64,000 nucleotides of DNA, taken from positions 2,060,801 to 2,124,800 of the forward strand of contig NZ_BMXQ01000001.1 in the NCBI RefSeq assembly GCF_014651835.1. The letters are read 5' to 3'. Made by a program: the position numbers and the translations under genes. The notes below the pieces were generated by a model. It did not search any database. It was given only the letters and a program-made list of their open reading frames with translations, and was not told where the DNA came from. Below, in pieces: positions 37,577 through 46,823 of the stretch (position 1 is its first letter; the number at the start of each line of letters is the position of its first letter). The stretch comes from Pigmentiphaga litoralis (GTDB lineage: Bacteria; Pseudomonadota; Gammaproteobacteria; Burkholderiales; Burkholderiaceae_B).

Positions 37577-38773
37577 CTAGAAAAAGGTGATGTCCTGCGA
37601 TGCCGGCAGCGCTGCCACCCCGCCCTGGTGCACGACGCGTTCTTCCTGCGTGGCATAGGTGCGGGCCAAGGCGTCGAGTTCCGGAGCGGCATCGATCTCG
37701 CCCTGGCGCGCGAAGACGGAGTCGGGCGCGCGGCGGATGCTGTCCCGTACGTGCGTCAGGATCTGACTGGTGCGATCCTGGAACTGCAGCGCCACGATGG
37801 CGTCGGCAACGGACGCATTGACATCGGTCGCCGATGCCGACAGGGCCGCGCCGGACTGGGCAATGCGCCGGGCCAGGCTTGCGTGATCGTCGAGCACACG
37901 CGCTACACGCTCTTCTGCGCTGCGCACGGTGTTTTCGGTCTGGTCGACCGACTCACGCACGGCCTGCACGGCCGCTGACATCGCGAAGATGGCATCGGCA
38001 GACCGACGCGCCATGTCCTGGCCGAGTTCGCCCGATGCCATCGACAGGCGCTGCATTTCGGCGGCGACGACCGCAAACCCGGCGCCGCTGTCGCCTGCCC
38101 GGGCGGCCTCGATGGCGGCGTTCAAGGACAGCAACGTGGCACGTTTGGCCACCGCGTGGACGGCATCGGCCCCCTGGCGCAATTGCTCGATGGGCACGTA
38201 GAGCGCTTCGACTTCGTCGCGCATGGCGCGCTCTCGCGTACAACTGACACGCAGTTCGTCAACCAGGCTTGCCGATTGCTCCCGGCCATGACGCTCCACA
38301 AGGTCGACCGCGGCGGCACGGCCCGACGCGTCAGCCGACGCAATCGCCCGGTCCAAGCCGGACACGATGTTGCCAAACCGCGTGGTCAGGTCGATGATCG
38401 ACGCCTCGGTTTCGGCGCGCGCGGTTTCGATCAGGTCTGCCCACACCGGCGCGAGCCGGCTGCTGGCGGCATGCGCCGCATCGCGCGCCAGATGGACGTC
38501 CAGGTGGGGATCGAGGCGGGGCGCGCCGTCTGTCGGGACCAGGGCCGGTGCGACATCAATCGGCATTCCGGACGGCGCGGCAAGCGGCATCCACAGCCAT
38601 ACCCCCGCCGCACTCAGGGCGATCAACGTACCAATGACGGACCAGGCACGCGGTACCTGCGGCAGGGCAAGCGCGACGAGCGTTGCGGCCAGTGCCAGCA
38701 CGAGCACCCATGCGGCCGGATGGACAGGCCAGCGTGGAAGGGACGAACGGTTCGAGGAAAGGGACGCGTACAT
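37577..38773 (-). CDS. Membrane MCP-like protein with a CheZ-like motif (head of che operon)
   Basis: 398-residue protein with two adjacent TM helices (about 20-37 and 45-62) joined by a very short loop, so no periplasmic sensor. Then a long helical cytoplasmic part with a compact MCP hairpin ([33 protein letters not shown]). Near residue 330 it reads LQFQDRTSQILTHV; E. coli CheZ has AQDFQDLTGQVIKR, with D143 and Q147 as catalytic residues, and here D333 and Q337 fall in the same D-x-T-x-Q pattern. The tail ends SQDITFF. The operon has no cheZ, so a membrane-bound CheY-P phosphatase is a serious possibility, but this is inference. Start ATG 38773 is preferred over the longer frame. Confidence 0.8.
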   Translation of the reverse strand: MYASLSSNRSSLPRWPVHPAAWVLVLALAATLVALALPQVPRAWSVIGTLIALSAAGVWLWMPLAAPSGMPIDVAPALVPTDGAPRLDPHLDVHLARDAAHAASSRLAPVWADLIETARAETEASIIDLTTRFGNIVSGLDRAIASADASGRAAAVDLVERHGREQSASLVDELRVSCTRERAMRDEVEALYVPIEQLRQGADAVHAVAKRATLLSLNAAIEAARAGDSGAGFAVVAAEMQRLSMASGELGQDMARRSADAIFAMSAAVQAVRESVDQTENTVRSAEERVARVLDDHASLARRIAQSGAALSASATDVNASVADAIVALQFQDRTSQILTHVRDSIRRAPDSVFARQGEIDAAPELDALARTYATQEERVVHQGGVAALPASQDITFF

Positions 38774-38864
38774 AACGAAGGCAAGCAAAGCGTGGCGCCC
38801 TGTGCGGCGGGCGATTGCAAGCCCTAACGGTGGCACCGACCTCTTCTTGAGGCATTCCCCTGAT

Positions 38865-38886
38865 GACCTGACAGTACTGACAGGTC
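38865..38886. promoter_or_regulatory. Inverted repeat upstream of the chemotaxis operon
   Basis: Arms GACCTGACAGT and ACTGACAGGTC are complementary except for one position. They lie 92-113 bp before the first che gene and touch the shared 15-mer at 38886. Possible operator; the regulator is unknown. Confidence 0.4.
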
Positions 38887-38900
38887 GTACTTTTACGCAG
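38886..38900 (-). promoter_or_regulatory. 15-bp sequence shared with the GGDEF gene upstream region
   Basis: CTGCGTAAAAGTACG, identical and in the same orientation as 24968-24982. I see no sigma-28 -10 element at the right distance. Role unknown. Confidence 0.3.
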
Positions 38901-38988
38901 ATCCAAACGCTGGCCCGCGCCGCTTCGTACCCAACCACGCCGGTCCAGACGAAGGCTCGGCGCCGCGCGCATGGCCGCCTTCAAGACG

Positions 38989-39014
38989 AAAAAAAACCCA
39001 TCCGCGGATGGGTT
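38989..39014 (-). terminator. Rho-independent terminator of the MBL-fold gene
   Basis: Arms AACCCATCC / GGATGGGTT with a GC loop, followed on the minus strand by a run of eight T. It starts 22 bp after the stop at 39036. Confidence 0.88.
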
Positions 39015-39035
39015 CCTTCGATGCCGCCGGCCCGA

Positions 39036-40133
39036 TCACGACCCGGGCGCGCGCACCATCCACTTGCCGTCCTTCCACACGCGCGACTCGCCGTGCTTCA
39101 TCACGAAGAACTCCTCTGCCGGCATCCCCGCCGCCTCTCGCGCCAGGGCAAGGTCCTTGGGCGGCTGGTCGAGTGGCTCGTCGGTCAGGCTGAAGGTACC
39201 CCAGTGAATGGCGACGGAGGACCGCGCACGCACGTCGCGGTGCGCTTGCACGGCCTCGGCCGGGTTGACGTGCTGCGGCGTCATGAACCAGCGCGGCGCG
39301 TAGGCGCCGACCGGGATCGCGGCCAGATCGAACGGCGCTTCGCGCTGGCCGATGTCGGCCAAGTCTCGTGAATACCCGAAGTCGCCGCCGAACAGGAAAC
39401 GAAATTTGGGCGCCGCGCTATCGACCGACCACGCGCCCCACAGCGTCTGGTTGCGATCGGACAGGGTTCGTGCGGCCCAGTGCTGCACGGGCAGCAGCGT
39501 CAGCGTCTTGTCGCCCACCGTCGTCTTGCCCCACCAGTCCAGCGGCCGCACGTCGCTTGCGCCCGGCACGTTGTCGCGGAACCAGAGGTCGATGCCCAGC
39601 GGCACCATGAACACGGGCGGCCCGCCGGGCTGCATTGCCAGCGCGCGTACCGATGGCAGGTCCAGGTGGTCGTAGTGGCTGTGCGAGATGACGACCGCGT
39701 CGATGTGCGGCAGATCGGCCAGCGCCACGCCGGGCAGCTGGAAGCGCCTGGGACCGGCAAACGACACCGGCGACGCGCGCTCCGAAAACTGCGGATCGGT
39801 CAGCAGATTGAACCGCCCGAGCTGCACCAGCAACGTCGAATGGCCCACCCAGGTCAGGCGCACGTCGTCGGACGCCTGCCGTATCCAGGAAGGATCGGCC
39901 GGCACGGTGGCCAATGACGCGGGGTCATTGGGTTCGGCCGGCAGATTGTCCCGCCATTGATCGAAGCGCCAGCGCCACAGGTCCGTGGAGCCAGGCGTGC
40001 GGTGGGGGTAGTTGTTCTTGAAGCCCGACGGCGTGTGATGCGCAAGGTTCGCGTCGTAGTACGGATTGACACGGGCACAGCCGGCGATCGCAAGGATCGC
40101 CGCGCCCACCACCCACCGCCGCAAAGAGGCCAT
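39036..40133 (-). CDS. MBL-fold metallo-hydrolase, lipoprotein (NAPE-PLD-like)
   Basis: 365-residue metallo-beta-lactamase-fold protein of the UlaG/NAPE-PLD-like group. The N-terminus has a lipoprotein signal (AAILAIAGC), so it should be anchored in the envelope. The zinc motif is SHSHYDHLD, with further ligands in VQHWAARTL and GGDFGYS, and a C-terminal IHWGTFSLTDEPLD that is characteristic of the group. It probably hydrolyses a phosphodiester or lactone, substrate unknown. It is 3 bp downstream of the parC stop on the same strand and has its own terminator. Confidence 0.85.
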   Translation of the reverse strand: MASLRRWVVGAAILAIAGCARVNPYYDANLAHHTPSGFKNNYPHRTPGSTDLWRWRFDQWRDNLPAEPNDPASLATVPADPSWIRQASDDVRLTWVGHSTLLVQLGRFNLLTDPQFSERASPVSFAGPRRFQLPGVALADLPHIDAVVISHSHYDHLDLPSVRALAMQPGGPPVFMVPLGIDLWFRDNVPGASDVRPLDWWGKTTVGDKTLTLLPVQHWAARTLSDRNQTLWGAWSVDSAAPKFRFLFGGDFGYSRDLADIGQREAPFDLAAIPVGAYAPRWFMTPQHVNPAEAVQAHRDVRARSSVAIHWGTFSLTDEPLDQPPKDLALAREAAGMPAEEFFVMKHGESRVWKDGKWMVRAPGS

Positions 40134-40136
40134 GGC

Positions 40137-42458
40137 TTACAGCACCGGCGACAAGACGGGTTGCTTTGCGCGGCCCGACAGTGCCTTGCCCTTGCGGGCA
40201 CGTTTACCGATATAGATCGCCAAGGCAGCTCCATTGATGATTTCTTCGAACGGCTTGTTGCGGTAGATGCCGGCGATACGCAGGCCGGCAGGGCCGATCG
40301 GCACCACCTGCGCCAGCGGATCCTTGGCATCCAGGTCCATCAGGGTCGTGCCCCGGCCGCCTGACGACAACACCTTGACCTCTTCCAGGCCAAAGACCAG
40401 GAAGCGTTCCTTGGCCGTCAACAGCGCGACGTGGGTCGCGCCGTCGAACACCGGCACCGGACGCTGCGGCTCGTCGCCTTCGTCGAGCGTCATGAACTGC
40501 TTGCCCCCACGCTGGCGGGTCGCCATGTCGGACAGACGCGTCATGAAGCCCATACCGTTGCGGGTGGCCAGCAGCCAGCGACTGGACGGCGCGGAAGCGA
40601 TCATGTGCAGGATGCGTGACCCCGATTCCAGATCGATCATGGTGGTGACCGGCACGCCATCGCCCCGTGCCGACGGCAATCCCAGCACCGGCACCGAGTA
40701 CACGCGGCCACTGCTGGAAATCGCGATCAGCGAATCGGTGGTGCGGCATTCGAAGGCGCCATACAGCGCATCGCCTGCCTTGAAGGTATACAGGCTGGAA
40801 TCGTGTCCATGCCCCTGACGCGACCGCAACCAGCCCTTCTGCGACACGATCACCGTGACGGGTTCATCCACCACCCGCGCTTCGACCGACGCGCGTTCGG
40901 CGGCCTCGATCAACGTGCGTCGATCATCGCCGTACTGCTTCGCGTCGGCTTCGATTTCCTTGACGATCAGGCGCTTCATGGCGCCGGCATTTTCGAGCAG
41001 GTCTTCGAGCTTGACCTGGTCGGTCTTGAGCGTCTTGAGTTCCTGCTCGATCTTGAAGCCTTCCAGGCGCGCAAGCTGACGCAGCCGCATCTCCAGGATG
41101 TCTTCGGCCTGGCGCTCCGACAGCGAGAACGCCGCCATCAGTGCGGGACGCGGTTCATCGGATTCGCGAATGGTGCGAATCACTTCGTCCACGTTCAGGT
41201 AGACGACCATGCGCCCTTCCAGCACATGGATACGGTCCTTCACCTTCTCGAGGCGATGGCGCGTGCGCCGCGTCACCGTGTGCGTGCGGAACGCCAGCCA
41301 CTCGGTCAGGATCTCGCGCATCGCCTTCTGGCGCGGGCGCCCGTCGGATCCGACCATGACCAGGTTGACCGACGAACCGCTTTCCATCGACGTATTGGCC
41401 AGCAGCGTGTTGACGAAGTCGTCGCGATCCACCTTGGACGTCTTGGGCTCGAACACCAGCCGGACCGACGCTTCCTTGCCCGACTCGTCGCGCACGGCGT
41501 CGAGCAGACCCAGCATCGTGGCCTTGGTCTGCTGCTGTTCGGGACTCAGCGTTTTCTTGCCAGCCTTGATCTTGGGATTGGTGAGTTCTTCGATCTCTTC
41601 CAATACCTTCTGGCCCGACGTGGACGGCGGCAGTTCGGTCACGACCAATTGCCACTGGCCGCGCGCCATCTCTTCGAAGGTCCAGCGTGCACGGACCTTG
41701 AGCGAGCCGCGGCCCGTGCGGAAGATCTGCGCAATGTCGGCAGCCGGCGTGATGATCTGCCCGCCGCCCGGAAAGTCAGGACCCGGCAGCAGCGTGTACA
41801 GGGCCTCGTCGGACAGCTTGGGATCTTTCAGCAACGCCACCGCGGCCGCCGCGACTTCACGCAGATTGTGCGAAGGCACTTCGGTCGCCATGCCCACCGC
41901 GATACCCGAGGCGCCATTGAGCAGCACCATGGGCAGGCGCGCCGGCAGGTTCTTCGGTTCCTGGTAGGAGCCGTCGTAATTCGGGATGAAGTCGACCGTG
42001 CCTTCGTCCAGCTCGTCCAGCAGCAGGCGCGCGATCGGCGTCAGCCGCGCTTCGGTGTATCGCATGGCCGCCGCGCCGTCGCCGTCGCGCGAGCCGAAGT
42101 TGCCCTGGCCATCGATCAGCGGATAGCGCAGCGAAAAGCCCTGCGCCATGCGGACCATGGCGTCATACGCGGCCTGGTCGCCATGCGGGTGGTACTTGCC
42201 CAGCACGTCGCCCACCACGCGGGCGGACTTGACGGGCTTGGCCGTGGGGCCGAGGCCCATGGCGTCCATGGCGTACAGAATGCGCCGCTGCACGGGCTTC
42301 TGGCCGTCGCTGACGTCGGGCAAGGCGCGTCCTTTGACCACCGATACGGCGTAGTCCAGGTAGGCCTGCTCGGCATACAGCGCCAGGGAAATATGTTCTC
42401 CGCCCGGCACCTCGGGTTCGCCCGGGGTCGGGATCAGGGGTAACTGAATGTCCGTCAT
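40137..42458 (-). CDS. parC: DNA topoisomerase IV subunit A
   Basis: 773-residue breakage-reunion subunit that decatenates chromosomes. Catalytic Y134 lies in [10 protein letters not shown]; the quinolone region is [17 protein letters not shown] (91-107), with Gln95 where E. coli ParC has Ser80 and Asp99 where E. coli has Glu84. The C-terminal domain has GyrA-like beta-pinwheel repeats. The open frame reaches 42632 within parE, but ATG 42458 follows the parE stop by 2 bp and gives the standard start. Confidence 0.95.
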   Translation of the reverse strand: MTDIQLPLIPTPGEPEVPGGEHISLALYAEQAYLDYAVSVVKGRALPDVSDGQKPVQRRILYAMDAMGLGPTAKPVKSARVVGDVLGKYHPHGDQAAYDAMVRMAQGFSLRYPLIDGQGNFGSRDGDGAAAMRYTEARLTPIARLLLDELDEGTVDFIPNYDGSYQEPKNLPARLPMVLLNGASGIAVGMATEVPSHNLREVAAAAVALLKDPKLSDEALYTLLPGPDFPGGGQIITPAADIAQIFRTGRGSLKVRARWTFEEMARGQWQLVVTELPPSTSGQKVLEEIEELTNPKIKAGKKTLSPEQQQTKATMLGLLDAVRDESGKEASVRLVFEPKTSKVDRDDFVNTLLANTSMESGSSVNLVMVGSDGRPRQKAMREILTEWLAFRTHTVTRRTRHRLEKVKDRIHVLEGRMVVYLNVDEVIRTIRESDEPRPALMAAFSLSERQAEDILEMRLRQLARLEGFKIEQELKTLKTDQVKLEDLLENAGAMKRLIVKEIEADAKQYGDDRRTLIEAAERASVEARVVDEPVTVIVSQKGWLRSRQGHGHDSSLYTFKAGDALYGAFECRTTDSLIAISSSGRVYSVPVLGLPSARGDGVPVTTMIDLESGSRILHMIASAPSSRWLLATRNGMGFMTRLSDMATRQRGGKQFMTLDEGDEPQRPVPVFDGATHVALLTAKERFLVFGLEEVKVLSSGGRGTTLMDLDAKDPLAQVVPIGPAGLRIAGIYRNKPFEEIINGAALAIYIGKRARKGKALSGRAKQPVLSPVL

Positions 42459-42460
42459 TC

Positions 42461-44416
42461 TTAAATATCCACTTCGGCCAGATCGCCTTTTTCTTCCAGC
42501 CAGGAGCGGCGCTGCGCGGCTTCGGTCTTGCCCATCAACATATCGAACATCTGGATCGTGGCCGCCATGCCCGATGAACCGACACTGACCGGCAACAGGC
42601 GCCGCGTGTCGGGGTTCATGGTGGTCTCCCACAGCTGTTCGGGATTCATTTCGCCCAGGCCCTTGAAGCGGCTGATGCTCCAGGCGTTTTCACGCACGCC
42701 TTCCTTGCGCAGCTTGTCTTCGGTCGCCGTCAGTTCGCCGGCGTCCAGGCAATAGATCTTGCGCGCGGGGCGCTTGCCCGCCGCCGGCACGTCCACGCGA
42801 AACAGCGGCGGCCGCGCGATGTACACATTGCCGCGTTCGACCAGCTTGGGAAAGTGACGGAAGAACAGCGTCAGCAGCAGCACCTGGATGTGCGAGCCGT
42901 CCACGTCGGCATCCGACAGGATGCAGATGCGGCCGTACCGCAGGCCCGACACATCGGGATCGTCATTGACGCCATGCGGATCAACGCCGATCGCCACCGC
43001 GATGTCGTGGATTTCATTGTTGGCGAACAGGCGATCGCGGTCCACTTCCCAGGCATTGAGCACCTTGCCGCGCAAGGGCAGGATGGCCTGGAATTCCTTG
43101 TCGCGGCCCATCTTGGCCGACCCGCCCGCGGAGTCGCCCTCGACCAGGAAGACTTCGGTGCGGCTGACGTCGCTGCTTTCGCAGTCGGTCAATTTGCCCG
43201 GCAGAACGGCCACGCCCGAGCTCTTGCGCTTTTCCACCTTCTGCGCCGACTTGACGCGCGTCTGCGCCTGGCGGATCACCAGTTCGGCCAGCTTCTTGCC
43301 GTAATCGACATGCGAGTTCAGCCACAGCTCGAGCGACGGACGGCAGAAGCCCGCCACCAGACGCACGGCGTCGCGGCTGTTCAAACGTTCCTTGATCTGC
43401 CCCTGGAATTGCGGATCCAGCACCTTGGCGGACAGCACGAAACTGGCGCGCGCGAACACGTCTTCAGGCAGCAGCTTGACGCCCTTGGGACTCAGGTTAT
43501 GCAGTTCGACAAAGCTCTTGACCGCCGTGAACAGGCCTTCGCGCAAGCCGGCTTCATGCGTGCCGCCGGCCGATGTCGGGATCAGGTTCACGTAGGACTC
43601 GCGCACCACGTTGCCGTCTTCGGACCAGGCCACCACCCATTGGGCGCCCTCGCCTTCGGCAAAGGTTTCATGATCGCGGTTGGCGTACTGCTGGCCTTCG
43701 AACAAGGGGATCAGCAGCTCGGCGCCGCCCAGCGTTTCGGTCAGGTAGCCGCGCAGGCCCTGCTCGTACAGCCAGGTCTGCGACTCGCCCGTCTTTTCGA
43801 TCTTGAGCGTGACCTTGACGCCGGGCAGCAGCACCGCCTTGCTGCGCAGCAGGCGTGACAGCTCGCCCATCGGAATGGCCGCGCTGTCGAAATACTTGGG
43901 ATCGGGCCAGCAGCGCACCCGCGTGCCGGTCTTCTTGCGGGTGTCGGGTATCTTGGCGAGCGGTTCGATGACGTCGCCACCGCTGAACACCAGCTGGTGC
44001 GCGCCACCGTCGCGCCACACCAGCACTTCAAGCCGGGTGGACAGCGCGTTGGTGACGGACACGCCAACGCCGTGCAGGCCGCCCGAGAACGCGTATGCGC
44101 CCCCCGCTGCCTTGTCGAACTTGCCCCCGGCATGCAGGCGCGTGAACACGATCTCGACCACCGGCGCGCCCTCGTCGGGGTGCATGCCGACCGGAATGCC
44201 GCGGCCGTCGTCCTCGACGGTGACGCTGCCATCGGTGTGGACCGTGACCTGAATATGTTTGCCGTTGCCCCCCAGGGCTTCGTCGGCAGAGTTGTCGATC
44301 ACCTCCTGCACGATGTGCAGGGGATTTTCGGTTCGGGTGTACATCCCCGGACGCTGCTTGACGGGTTCGAGACCCTTCAGCACCCGGATTGAAGCTTCGT
44401 TATAGCGAGTCGCCAA
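42461..44416 (-). CDS. parE: DNA topoisomerase IV subunit B
   Basis: 651-residue ATPase subunit of topoisomerase IV. GHKL ATPase ([38 protein letters not shown]), transducer, and TOPRIM domain ([20 protein letters not shown]). The start is a TTG at 44416, with GGGGAT 4 nt upstream; no nearby ATG gives the family N-terminus [10 protein letters not shown]. It is followed 2 bp later by parC, so the two form an operon. Confidence 0.95.
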   Translation of the reverse strand: MATRYNEASIRVLKGLEPVKQRPGMYTRTENPLHIVQEVIDNSADEALGGNGKHIQVTVHTDGSVTVEDDGRGIPVGMHPDEGAPVVEIVFTRLHAGGKFDKAAGGAYAFSGGLHGVGVSVTNALSTRLEVLVWRDGGAHQLVFSGGDVIEPLAKIPDTRKKTGTRVRCWPDPKYFDSAAIPMGELSRLLRSKAVLLPGVKVTLKIEKTGESQTWLYEQGLRGYLTETLGGAELLIPLFEGQQYANRDHETFAEGEGAQWVVAWSEDGNVVRESYVNLIPTSAGGTHEAGLREGLFTAVKSFVELHNLSPKGVKLLPEDVFARASFVLSAKVLDPQFQGQIKERLNSRDAVRLVAGFCRPSLELWLNSHVDYGKKLAELVIRQAQTRVKSAQKVEKRKSSGVAVLPGKLTDCESSDVSRTEVFLVEGDSAGGSAKMGRDKEFQAILPLRGKVLNAWEVDRDRLFANNEIHDIAVAIGVDPHGVNDDPDVSGLRYGRICILSDADVDGSHIQVLLLTLFFRHFPKLVERGNVYIARPPLFRVDVPAAGKRPARKIYCLDAGELTATEDKLRKEGVRENAWSISRFKGLGEMNPEQLWETTMNPDTRRLLPVSVGSSGMAATIQMFDMLMGKTEAAQRRSWLEEKGDLAEVDI

Positions 44417-44567
44417 GTTATCCCCAGCTACTGTGGAAAATACGGTTTATTTTAAGGATGAAGCGCCTGTTTACGCGGCTCTTGCTGGGACGCCCAGTTT
44501 TTAGGCAGCCCGTTTGGCGCACATTCGGCTTGACAAATCAGTCTTGGCGCCGGGATCTGTCACAGAA

Positions 44568-44696
44568 CTACCGGACCCCGCACAGGGCCATCAGGGTTTC
44601 CCAGTTCATGACGAGTCCGGCGCGCTGATAGCCGGCGAACGCCAGGGCCAGCACAACGGCCAGCAGCGTCCAGGCAAGGATGCGCCCCATGCTCAT
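44568..44696 (-). CDS. Small membrane protein, 42 residues, coupled to MFS gene
   Basis: Short frame whose ATG overlaps the MFS stop by 4 nt (ATGA). The product begins MSMGRILAWTLLAVVLALAF, one predicted TM helix, and ends MNWETLMALCGVR. The tight overlap and a clean hydrophobic helix support a real gene. I do not recognise a family; it may be an accessory subunit of the permease. The longer open frame to 44771 lies within the MFS gene and is not needed. Confidence 0.55.
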   Translation of the reverse strand: MSMGRILAWTLLAVVLALAFAGYQRAGLVMNWETLMALCGVR

Positions 44697-45898
44697 GCGG
44701 CCGCCAGGGGGCGTTCGCGGATGGGCAGGGACAGCGCTGCAGCCATGACACCCAGCCCGAGCGCCATCCACCAGACGACATCATAACTGCCGGTGACGAC
44801 ATACAGTTTGCCGCCCAGCCACACCCCGACGAAACTGCCGATCTGGTGGCCCAGGAACACGATGCCGCTCAGCGTTGCCGCATAGCGCATGCCGTAGATG
44901 TGGCCGACCAGCCCGACCGTCAAGGGCACCGTGCCCAGCCACACCAGCCCGATCACCGACGAGAACACCGCCAGCAGCAGCGGGCTCAGCGGAAAGATCA
45001 GCAGCAAGGCAATGGCCGCCGCCCGCACGCCGTACATGCCGGCCAGCAGCGTCTTCTTGCTGAAGCGTCCGCCCAGACGGCCCGCGGCGTAGGACCCCAG
45101 GATGTTGAACAGCCCGATCAGGGCCAGCGCCATGGCGCCATCGGACGCCTTCAAGCCGCTGTCGACGGCATACGCCGGCAAGTGCAGCGTCAGAAAGGCG
45201 GTATGGAAGCCACATACCGCGTAGCTCCAGAACAGCAGGTGGAAGGACGGATGGCGGATCGCCTGCCGGATGGCGCCGCCCAGCGACAGCCCCGAGCCGG
45301 AGGCCTCGGGCCGGCCGGTCAGCCGGGTGGCCAGCGGAATGGCGAGCAGCATCAGCGCGGCCATCACCCACAAGGCGCCCGTCCAGTCCAGCGTGTCGAT
45401 CAGCCACTGCCCCGCAGGCACCAGCACGAACTGCCCCATCGACCCGCCCGCGCTGACAAGCCCCAAGGCAGCGCTGCGCTGCGCCGCGGGCACCGCCCGG
45501 CCCACGACGGGCAGCAGCACGGCGAAGGTCGTACCGGCCTGTCCCAGGCCCATCAACACCCCGGCGTTGGCGTACAGCGCGAGTTCGCTTCCGGCATACC
45601 GCGTGCCGAGCAGCCCCAGGAAGTACAGCGCTGCCGACAATGCGATGGTGCGCCCCGCACCATATTTGTCCGCCGCCATGCCGACCCCGATCGCCGCCAC
45701 GCCCCACATCAGGTTCTGGATGGCGAATGCGAGCGAGAACACATCGCGCCCCCATCCATGGGCCAGCCCCATCGGCTGCATGAAGAGGCCAAAGGTCGCG
45801 CGCACGCCCATCGCCAGCAGCAGCACGAGCGAGGCACACAGGACAAGGGACGTGGTGGAGGAAGTACCGGACGGGCCGGAAGCGGATGAATGCGGCAT
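44693..45898 (-). CDS. MFS transporter (OFA/CynX-like group)
   Basis: 401-residue major facilitator permease with twelve predicted helices. The N-terminal half has FGLFMQPMGLAHGWGRDVFS and GVGMAADKYGAGRT; the C-terminal half has RLGGRFSKKTLLAGMYG and VWLGTVPLTVGLVGHIYG. The sequence style is that of monocarboxylate-type MFS permeases common in Burkholderiales. Substrate unknown, no pathway genes adjacent. The stop overlaps the start of a 42-residue ORF. Confidence 0.85.
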   Translation of the reverse strand: MPHSSASGPSGTSSTTSLVLCASLVLLLAMGVRATFGLFMQPMGLAHGWGRDVFSLAFAIQNLMWGVAAIGVGMAADKYGAGRTIALSAALYFLGLLGTRYAGSELALYANAGVLMGLGQAGTTFAVLLPVVGRAVPAAQRSAALGLVSAGGSMGQFVLVPAGQWLIDTLDWTGALWVMAALMLLAIPLATRLTGRPEASGSGLSLGGAIRQAIRHPSFHLLFWSYAVCGFHTAFLTLHLPAYAVDSGLKASDGAMALALIGLFNILGSYAAGRLGGRFSKKTLLAGMYGVRAAAIALLLIFPLSPLLLAVFSSVIGLVWLGTVPLTVGLVGHIYGMRYAATLSGIVFLGHQIGSFVGVWLGGKLYVVTGSYDVVWWMALGLGVMAAALSLPIRERPLAAA

Positions 45899-45955
45899 GG
45901 GACGGTAATCGGAGTTCGGGCGCCAGATGGCGCTGGCAGCCGACGATCATAGCGC

Positions 45956-46002
45956 AACGGCCCCGACCAGAGCACCAGCACGGTGCAACGATCGGGGCCG
46001 TT
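45956..46002. terminator. Long hairpin upstream of the MFS gene, possible terminator
   Basis: Perfect 11-bp arms AACGGCCCCGA / TCGGGGCCGTT with a 25-nt loop that contains a smaller GCAC/GTGC pairing. It lies between the end of the hypothetical gene at 46065 and the MFS start. No T-run follows. Confidence 0.4.
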
Positions 46003-46064
46003 CGGGACCCATGACGCCAGGGCTTATGACAACCCAAGCGCGTCACGAAGCCAGCGTCGACGCC

Positions 46065-46823
46065 TTACGAATAGATCGGCCGACGCAGCTTGCCGCGATA
46101 GCGGCGTTGCTGCTCCAGCACTTTCGCATGTGCGCGTTCCAGTTCCAGATAAGCCACCTCGGCCTTGCGGGCCTGCTGTGCGTTCTGCCACCGGCTCAGC
46201 TGCGACCACACCGTAGCCGCGCCAAAGCCCGCCACCAGGCTTGCGCCGATCGCCAGCCAGGGCTGCCGATTCGCGGCGTGCAGCATCCAGCCCACGGCGC
46301 GATCGGGGGCTGTGGTCATGCCCGCATTGGCGTTATCGAGCGCAATACGGGTCATGGCGATCTGCGCCTTCAAGGCCTCGGAGCACTTCTGGATCTCCTC
46401 GGTCGTGCCTTCCTTGATCGCGAGATTCAGCGCATTGCTCGCCCTGCGCAAGTCGTTGACCGACTGCACCTGCGTCGGCACCGGGGCACCCGACGCGTCG
46501 GTATGCGGCATGCCTTCGTCGAACAGGGCGGCCTTTGGCTTGGCTGGCGCCGGGTGCAGGGTGCCTGCCACGATCTTGTCGAAACGCCCCTTGAGCCAGG
46601 CCAGCGCAAACCCCTGTACCGGCTTGCGCAGGAAGGCCGGAAAACGCCCACCCGTGGCCACCGAGAACAAGGCATTGAGCAAGGCGCCTTCGGCCGAGCT
46701 GACACCGCGCGCCCGATGGCTATGTTCCGTCCTCACCACGCCCGCACGAACAAAGCGGGTGCGTTCGACGTTCATCTCCCGCAGGAGCTCATTTTTTCGT
46801 GATTCGGTCTTGATTTTGCTCAT
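46065..46823 (-). CDS. Hypothetical membrane protein
   Basis: 252-residue protein that I do not recognise. The N-terminal 45 residues are charged (KTESRKNELLREMNVERTRF); residues about 120-165 are helical and charged; one hydrophobic segment (ANRQPWLAIGASLVAGFGAATVW split across about 185-205) is followed by a basic coiled tail (AQQARKAEVAYLELERAHAK). ATG 46823 has GGAG 7 nt upstream and overlaps the YqjE-like gene by 35 bp, so the two are coupled. The tail with one TM recalls YqjK-type partners of YqjE, but that is only a contextual guess. Confidence 0.7.
   Translation of the reverse strand: MSKIKTESRKNELLREMNVERTRFVRAGVVRTEHSHRARGVSSAEGALLNALFSVATGGRFPAFLRKPVQGFALAWLKGRFDKIVAGTLHPAPAKPKAALFDEGMPHTDASGAPVPTQVQSVNDLRRASNALNLAIKEGTTEEIQKCSEALKAQIAMTRIALDNANAGMTTAPDRAVGWMLHAANRQPWLAIGASLVAGFGAATVWSQLSRWQNAQQARKAEVAYLELERAHAKVLEQQRRYRGKLRRPIYS

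Noticed and set aside
38774-38988. Sigma-28 promoter for the che operon
   Set aside because: A TAAA-like -35 exists in the 15-mer, but no GCCGATAA-type -10 lies at 15-16 nt.
40137-42632. 831-residue version of ParC
   Set aside because: The added N-terminus lies within parE; ATG 42458 follows the parE stop by 2 bp.
44418-44426. DnaA-box-like TTATCCCCA near parE
   Set aside because: A single one-mismatch box with no cluster; not evidence of an origin.
44389-44628. 79-residue plus-strand frame upstream of parE
   Set aside because: It spans the parE promoter and start region and has no recognisable features.
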